A DNA stretch of 64,000 bases. It comes from Calamus simplicifolius (lineage: Eukaryota; Streptophyta; Magnoliopsida; Arecales; Arecaceae). The notes beneath the pieces are model-generated. The model did not search any database. It had not been told where the DNA came from and saw only the letters and a list, made by a program, of their open reading frames with translations. A program made the translations under genes and the position numbers. Each line of letters begins with the position of its first letter. Within the stretch, counting starts at the first letter, position 1. Below, one piece after another: positions 58,878-64,000 of the stretch. The stretch covers positions 401,856 through 465,855 of the forward strand of contig UESW01004831.1 of NCBI GenBank assembly GCA_900491605.1, in the 5' to 3' direction.

Positions 58878-61800
58878 ATGAGCGGGGCTCGCTCGTGGAT
58901 GTATGTAAGGTTAAAAGATGGGTTGCTTAATCCAGATTTTCTGAATAGATTGGAAGAATTTATTGTATTTGCATATAGTCAACCCAAATGGATGGATGGG
59001 CCTAGGATCAGGTGCCCCTGCAACTTACACAAGTGTCAGAATAAAGCCTATAGATGTTGAAACTGTGAAGGTGCACTTATGTAAAAAGGGGTTTGTTCCT
59101 GGGTACGATGTTTGGAACTGTTATGGTGAAACTGAGGAAATGTTTGCAGCTGTTACTAGACAAGAAGTGTTAAATCTCATTGATGAACCATTTGTGAATT
59201 TAAACACATACGAAGAAATGGTGATGAATGCATCGGGTAACGAATTCAATCAGAATACATTTATGGAAGAACCAAATCCAGATGCACAATAATTTTATGA
59301 TATGTTGTGTTCTGCAAATCAAGAATTGTATTCTGGTTGTGAGAGTCATTCTCAATTGTCTATGGCTACTCGGTTGTTGAATATTAAGGCGGAACATCGA
59401 TTATCAGAAAAGGCATTCAATGCTGTAGCTGGGTTAATGAAGGAAGTTTTGCCAAATCATAATGTTGTAGCAGACAGTTTCTACTCAACAAAGAAGTTAT
59501 TGCGTGGCCTTGGGCTCCTGGTTAATAAGATCGATTGCTGCTTGAACAATTGTATATATATTGGGGTGAAGACTCAGAGCTGAGATAGTGTAAGATTTGT
59601 GGGCAATGAGGTACAAAAATGGCGAAGGGGGAGTTAGTACAAGTAGGAGGAAAAGTGTGCCTTACAAGAAGATGCATTACTTTCCTCTTACTCCATGCCT
59701 CCAGAGATTATACAGATCTAAGGTTACAGCTGCTGATATGAGATGCATGCCGAACATAAATCTAAAGAAGATGAAATGCGACATCCATCAGATTCAAAAG
59801 CTTGGAAGCATTTCAATAAAAATCACAGAAGAAATAAGGAATGTGAGATTAGGTCTTTGTATCGATGGCTTCCAACCGTTTGGTCAAGCGGGGCAACAAT
59901 ATTCATGTTGGCCTGTAATACTGACTGCATATAATCTTCCACCATGGAAGTGTATGAAAGATACTGCAATGTTTTTGACAGTTTTGGTTCCAGGACCATC
60001 AAATCCAAAAGAGAAGATTGATGTCTTCTTATAACCGCTGGTAGCCGAATTGAAAATGTTGTGGGAAACAGGAGTCATAGCCTCGACATTTCTATGAAAC
60101 AAAATTTCATCATGAGAGCTACTTTGATGTGGACAATCAGTGACTTCCGGCATATGCAATGTTGTTGGTTGGAGCACTTCTGGGCGTCTGGCATGCCCTC
60201 ATTGCATGTATGATTCAGATGCATTTACATTGCAGAAGAGTGGTAAGCAGTCATGGTTTGATAACCATAGAAAGTTCTTGCCTTCGAATCATCCTTATAG
60301 GCTAAACTTGATCGCCTTCTGGAAGAATAAAGCAGTCACAAAATTCATCGAACCAGTTAGGTCTGGCACAGATATATTTGATACTATAGAGCATTTGGGG
60401 TTGAGGTATGCTTGGGAACCAGATGTAAATAGAATAAATGGCCGTATATGTAAAGAACATAACTGGAAGAAGCGGAGCATTTTTTGGGATTTGCCGTATT
60501 GGAGCACAAATCTCATCCGGCACAACTTGGATGTTATGCATATTGAGAAAAATTTCTTTGATAACATATTTAACACGGTACTAAACATCCCGAAAAAACC
60601 AAAGACACTGCAAAGTCGAGAGAAGAACTTAATCAGTATTGCAGAAGAGGTGATTTGAGAAGGAATGCTGACAGGACCTATCCTAAAGCCTGTTACACTC
60701 TTGACAAAAATTTACGAGAAGTTTTATGTAACTGGATTAGATGATTAAAATTTCCTGATGGTTATGCTTCAAATATCGGTAGGTGTGTGGGCATGCATAA
60801 GCTCAAGTTGTTTAGCATGAAGAGTCATGACTGTCATGTTTTCATGCAACGGTTATTGCCCATAGCTTTTGTGAGTTGCTTCCGCAACATGTGTGGAAGG
60901 CATTGACAGAGCTCAGCTTCTTCTTTAAGGAGTTATCTGCCGCAGTCATTACTTCTATATCCATGGAAAGGCTTGAGGAAGAAATTCCAATTATTTTATG
61001 CAAGCTGGAGCGAATATTTCCTCCAAGTTTTTTTAACTCAATGGAGCATGTACCGGTTCACTTGCCATATGAAGCACGTATAGCTGGTCCCGTGCAGTAT
61101 CGCTGGATGTATCCTTTCGAGAGGTAAACACCCAAATCAGTAATACATGTTGACATTTCAAATATTATTTTATTTATGCGAGGAAGTTGGTTTATTTATA
61201 TTTTCAACTTTACATATAGGTATCTTAAGAAATTAAAAAATAATGTGCGGAATAAGGCAAGGGTTGAAGGTTCTATATGCAATGCACACTTGGTTGAAGA
61301 AGTTTCAGCTTTTGCCTCGCATTACTTTGAGGGTCACGTTCATACGAGGACCCGCAATCTTGGTCGTAACGATGACATATATATATGGACGAAGGAGAAC
61401 CTACTGACGGTAGAATATCAATATTTAAAAGTATCGGCCGTTCATTTGGAAGGCAGAAGTCAAAATAATTAAGTGATGTGGAGTATAATGCAGCACATTA
61501 TTACATCCTAATGAACTGTAGAGAAGTCATCCATATATTGAGTAAGTATATGTACACTTCATTAATTGCTTAATTAGAACTTCTACTTTAAATTGTAAAA
61601 TACCATACTATTTAATTGCTAACAGAAGTTTTAATTGTTATAATCTCTTAATGATGTATTGTGATAGACAACGACAGATGGATCCCAGCAAAAGTCAAAT
61701 TGCCATTGGGTAGAAGTTAGAAACGAGTTCACTTATTGGTTTTATGAATTTGTGAGTACTAACACTCAATCAATTACAATAATGGCTTTTATTTTTTGAA

Positions 61801-62283
61801 TTGATTGTAAATAGCTTATTAATTTATAGGTCACAACCGACAATTTTCATTAAATGTTTAGCGCAGTGGCCATTGATGACCGTAACTACCTATACTTGCT
61901 ATTTTGTTAATGGATACAAATTTCAAATTGAACGACTAGCATCAGTCACAACCGACAATATTTTCATTAAATGTCTAGCGCAGTGGCCATTGAAGACCGT
62001 AACTACCTATACTGGCTATTTTGTTAATGGATACAAATTTCAAATTGAACGACTAGCATCTTCAAGAGGGATGCAGAATTGGGGTGTATGTGTTAAAGGA
62101 GAAAGTGCTGGAGCAAATATGCAGGATTATTATGAAAAGTTAGTAGAGGTGGTCGAAGTTGAATATCCCGGTTGGCCTATGAAACGAACTATATTGTTTC
62201 GTTGTGATTGGTTTGATCCGATAATTCCTGTCGGTAAAAGGGTTCATAACGACTACAATCTAGTTGAAGTAAACCATCGATGA
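58878..62283 (+). pseudogene. TNP2-type CACTA transposase remnant (Transpos_assoc, Transposase_21, DUF4218, DUF4216)
   Basis: Domains in order. Transposase-associated domain: RSWMYVRLKDGLLNPDF and RIRCPCNLHKCQNKAYR; a frameshift near 59045, then VKVHLCKKGFVPGYDVW. Transposase_21: YKKMHYFPLTPCLQRLY, PSDSKAWKHF in another frame, VRLGLCIDGFQPFGQAG with a likely catalytic Asp, SCWPVILTAYNLPPWKCM and VPGPSNPKEKIDVFL. After a break: GWSTSGRLACPHCMYDSDAF and HNLDVMHIEKNFFDNIF. DUF4218: ALTELSFFFKELSAAVI and VHLPYEARIAGPVQYRWMYPFER. DUF4216: GYFVNGYKFQIERL, FRCDWFDP and YNLVEVNHR. At least five frameshifts or stops and a 115-bp internal duplication make it non-functional in this copy, though some breaks may be introns. 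Confidence 0.85.
61830..62060 (+). repeat. ~115-bp tandem duplication in the DUF4216 segment
   Basis: GTCACAACCGACAATTTTCA at 61830 recurs at 61945 (with two extra bases, AT). Both copies continue through CGCAGTGGCCATTGA and CAAATTGAACGACTAGCATC. Confidence 0.9.
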
Positions 62284-62771
62284 AGATTGCAGAAATATGA
62301 ACCATTCATTCTTGCATCCCAAGCTTAGCAAGTATTTTACTGCGGATATCCAAGTTTACGCAACGACAAGCGAGATTGGTGGGCTGTTTCTAAAATCATT
62401 CCACGTTCAACAATCATATTAGATGAGAGTTCATCAAGTCAATCAACTGAATGCCCTGCATTTCAAGAGGATGAGATGGAAATGCATGCAATTGAGGACG
62501 ATACAAGGCTCCTGAAACATCACTTAGAGATCCAAATGGTGATGTCCAAGAAATTGAGGATGCAAATATTCGGTTTCCTTCCGATGATAATGAAATTGAA
62601 TCACAGTCCGATACGACATCGGATGTTGAACCAACATTTCACGAAACAAATGACACTGATTAAAGATATAGGTTCATTCAATTTCGATTTATTTTTATAA
62701 GTGTTAAATTGTTTATATTTATTAATTATTCATAATTATATTGCATTGCATTAATCTTTAGTATTTACAGT

Positions 62772-64000
62772 ATGACGGATCGAGGTAGATCTACCCCTGA
62801 TGGACATAGCCCTGCTGCATCATATCTCATTACCAGCCCTGACGCATGGACTTCCGCCTCTCTAGGCATCGATGCACATCCTGTATTTTCCTCTACCCGA
62901 TCAGCATAGACCTCTGAGAGTTCTTCTTTGGTCGGTCACACTGTACTTCGATTGGATGCCGATGGGACTGTAAGTATATACTAATTGTAACTATAGGTTT
63001 ATTTTTTAAGTTAATTACTTATTTTAATTAGTTTTTTCAATAGCTTTATTGAGCAGCATACTGTATTGAGCCGGATCAGCTCTATATTTCAGAACCGTGC
63101 TGATCCTAGTGGCTACGATTGGCACCATGTATCTGCGGCCACGAGGGAGTTTTATTTTTCAGAGTTTCAGGTAAACTTTTTAAATATATTTTATAACTGA
63201 TATAAAATTTTCTAATCTTAATATATTCTAAAACTAACTGTTTATTTCAATGCAGAAAAAGTTTACGTGGGACCCTACCATCCATGATGCCATTAGGGCA
63301 ACATGGAATGCTCTTGCGGCGCGCCGATACTCCGACATACTTTATCATTGAAGGAGTTTGGGTGACCGTCCAGGGCATGTGCCGGAGGGTATTTGAGCCA
63401 GCTGGCAGCAGGCGTGGCAGTCCAAGGCATGGATGAGGAGGTTCGTATCAGCCAACACGAACCGCCGATCTAAGAAGGGCGGTCGTGGCACGGGCCTCTC
63501 CTGTCACACTGAGGGTTCCATTTCTATTTAGGAGCACAGGCACCGTATGGTAAGAAAACATAAACAATTTAAATACTAATTTAGTTATTTACAAATACTT
63601 GCATTTATATTCTTTCTTCTGCTTTTGTAGTCCGAGCAGGAGGGCAGAGATCCTGGTGAGTTTCGTCTATTCAGGGCGACACACACAGGAAAGACAGTTC
63701 CTGGGTCGATACACGATCACGGAAGGTTGGGGTAAGAAATTAGCTTTATATTTTATTTGTTTAATTTTAAAATTTTATTCAGCTTTATATATTGATTTTT
63801 TATTAATTTTATAATTCAAAGGCACGAGTCGAGGACTTCAGTCTCAGCTTGCAGGTTGACTCCACTGATGGGGGCCGCCCATCGAACTCTCACCAGAGGA
63901 GAGTTGACGTGTATTTTTGGAGGCTTGGTGCCTAGCCGCGAGACCGTAGGGTCTATGGTTTGGGCACCAGAGCTTTCAGATATTTTTCCCATCAAGCTCC
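62772..64000 (+). CDS. Second CACTA gene (Ptta/En-Spm, TNP1-like), degraded and partial
   Basis: A short multi-exon gene downstream of TNP2, the usual place of the regulatory second gene in CACTA elements. Exons inferred from GT-AG signals: 62772-62969 (MTDRGRSTPDGHSPAASY), 63044-63170 (SIFQNRADPSGYDWHHV), 63256-63549 (KKFTWDPTIHDAIRATWNAL and WQQAWQSKAWMRRF), 63631-63732 (EFRLFRATHTGKTVPG) and possibly one from 63823. The KKFTWDP, KAWMRR and ATHTGK pattern resembles the plant En/Spm transposase family that follows TNP2. An in-frame TAG (~62908) and TGA (~63350) are present, so it is probably decayed. It runs out of the window. Confidence 0.6.

Larger units (their letters stand above)
55777..64000 (+). 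mobile_element. CACTA (En/Spm) DNA transposon, left end and most of the body; continues past the window
   Basis: The terminus CACAACAAGAAAA differs by one base from the plant CACTA consensus CACTACAAGAAAA. It is preceded by TTG as a possible 3-bp target duplication. It is followed by subterminal repeats (TAGCGACGCA words in both orientations), two long tandem arrays, a TNP2-type transposase and a second gene. The right terminus is outside the window. Confidence 0.88.

Noticed and set aside
1..64000. CRISPR arrays, operons, bacterial promoters, tRNA or rRNA genes
   Set aside because: Nothing of the sort was seen; the tandem arrays have no spacer-repeat alternation, and the genes are spliced plant genes.

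Overview
The window is plant nuclear DNA. It holds intron-rich plant housekeeping genes with GT-AG introns, L1-, RTE-, hAT-, MULE- and CACTA-type transposable elements, and long AT-rich spacers. The N-myristoyltransferase gene is GC-rich at its 5' end and more AT-rich at its 3' end, a gradient typical of monocots. A palm or related monocot is my best guess, but that is inference.

Host genes: (1) a telomere-repeat-binding-factor (TRB/SMH) Myb-histone protein on + (3077-9293, five coding exons); (2) an intronless glycylpeptide N-tetradecanoyltransferase (NMT1) on + (15428-16792); (3) the 26S proteasome lid subunit RPN5/PSMD12 on - (40750-31910, eleven exons, the first only the ATG); (4) a small DUF3511 protein on - (51337-50970). 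The NMT frame is intact. The other three each lack exactly one A/T base in a short homopolymer, which looks more like consensus-sequence indels than three independent gene deaths.

Mobile DNA by region: 1-1550 is a ~120-bp satellite split by a large foldback built from a coding-like fragment. 11008-15165 is a 5'-truncated L1-type LINE, with a target-site duplication, lying between the NMT gene and its probable promoter. 24.2-31.3 kb is a near full-length LINE of the same family whose ORF1 is interrupted by a 1.14-kb hAT element with an 8-bp duplication. 42.5-47.2 kb is a mosaic: an RTE remnant, a 1.04-kb MULE-like element with a 10-bp duplication, a LINE 3' fragment, and an AT-rich element with imperfect inverted ends. 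52.7-53.0 kb and 54.2-55.8 kb hold further pieces of the same LINE family. From 55777 to the window end runs a large CACTA (En/Spm) element. It has elaborate subterminal arrays, a decayed TNP2-type transposase (58878-62283) and a second multi-exon gene that leaves the window. It appears to have inserted into the LINE at 54.2-55.8 kb.

The genes do not form an operon or pathway. The most useful observations are the nested insertions with readable target duplications, the displaced NMT promoter, the consistent 1-nt deletions, the foldback at the left end and the CACTA subterminal architecture. I found no RNA genes, CRISPR arrays or prokaryotic features.
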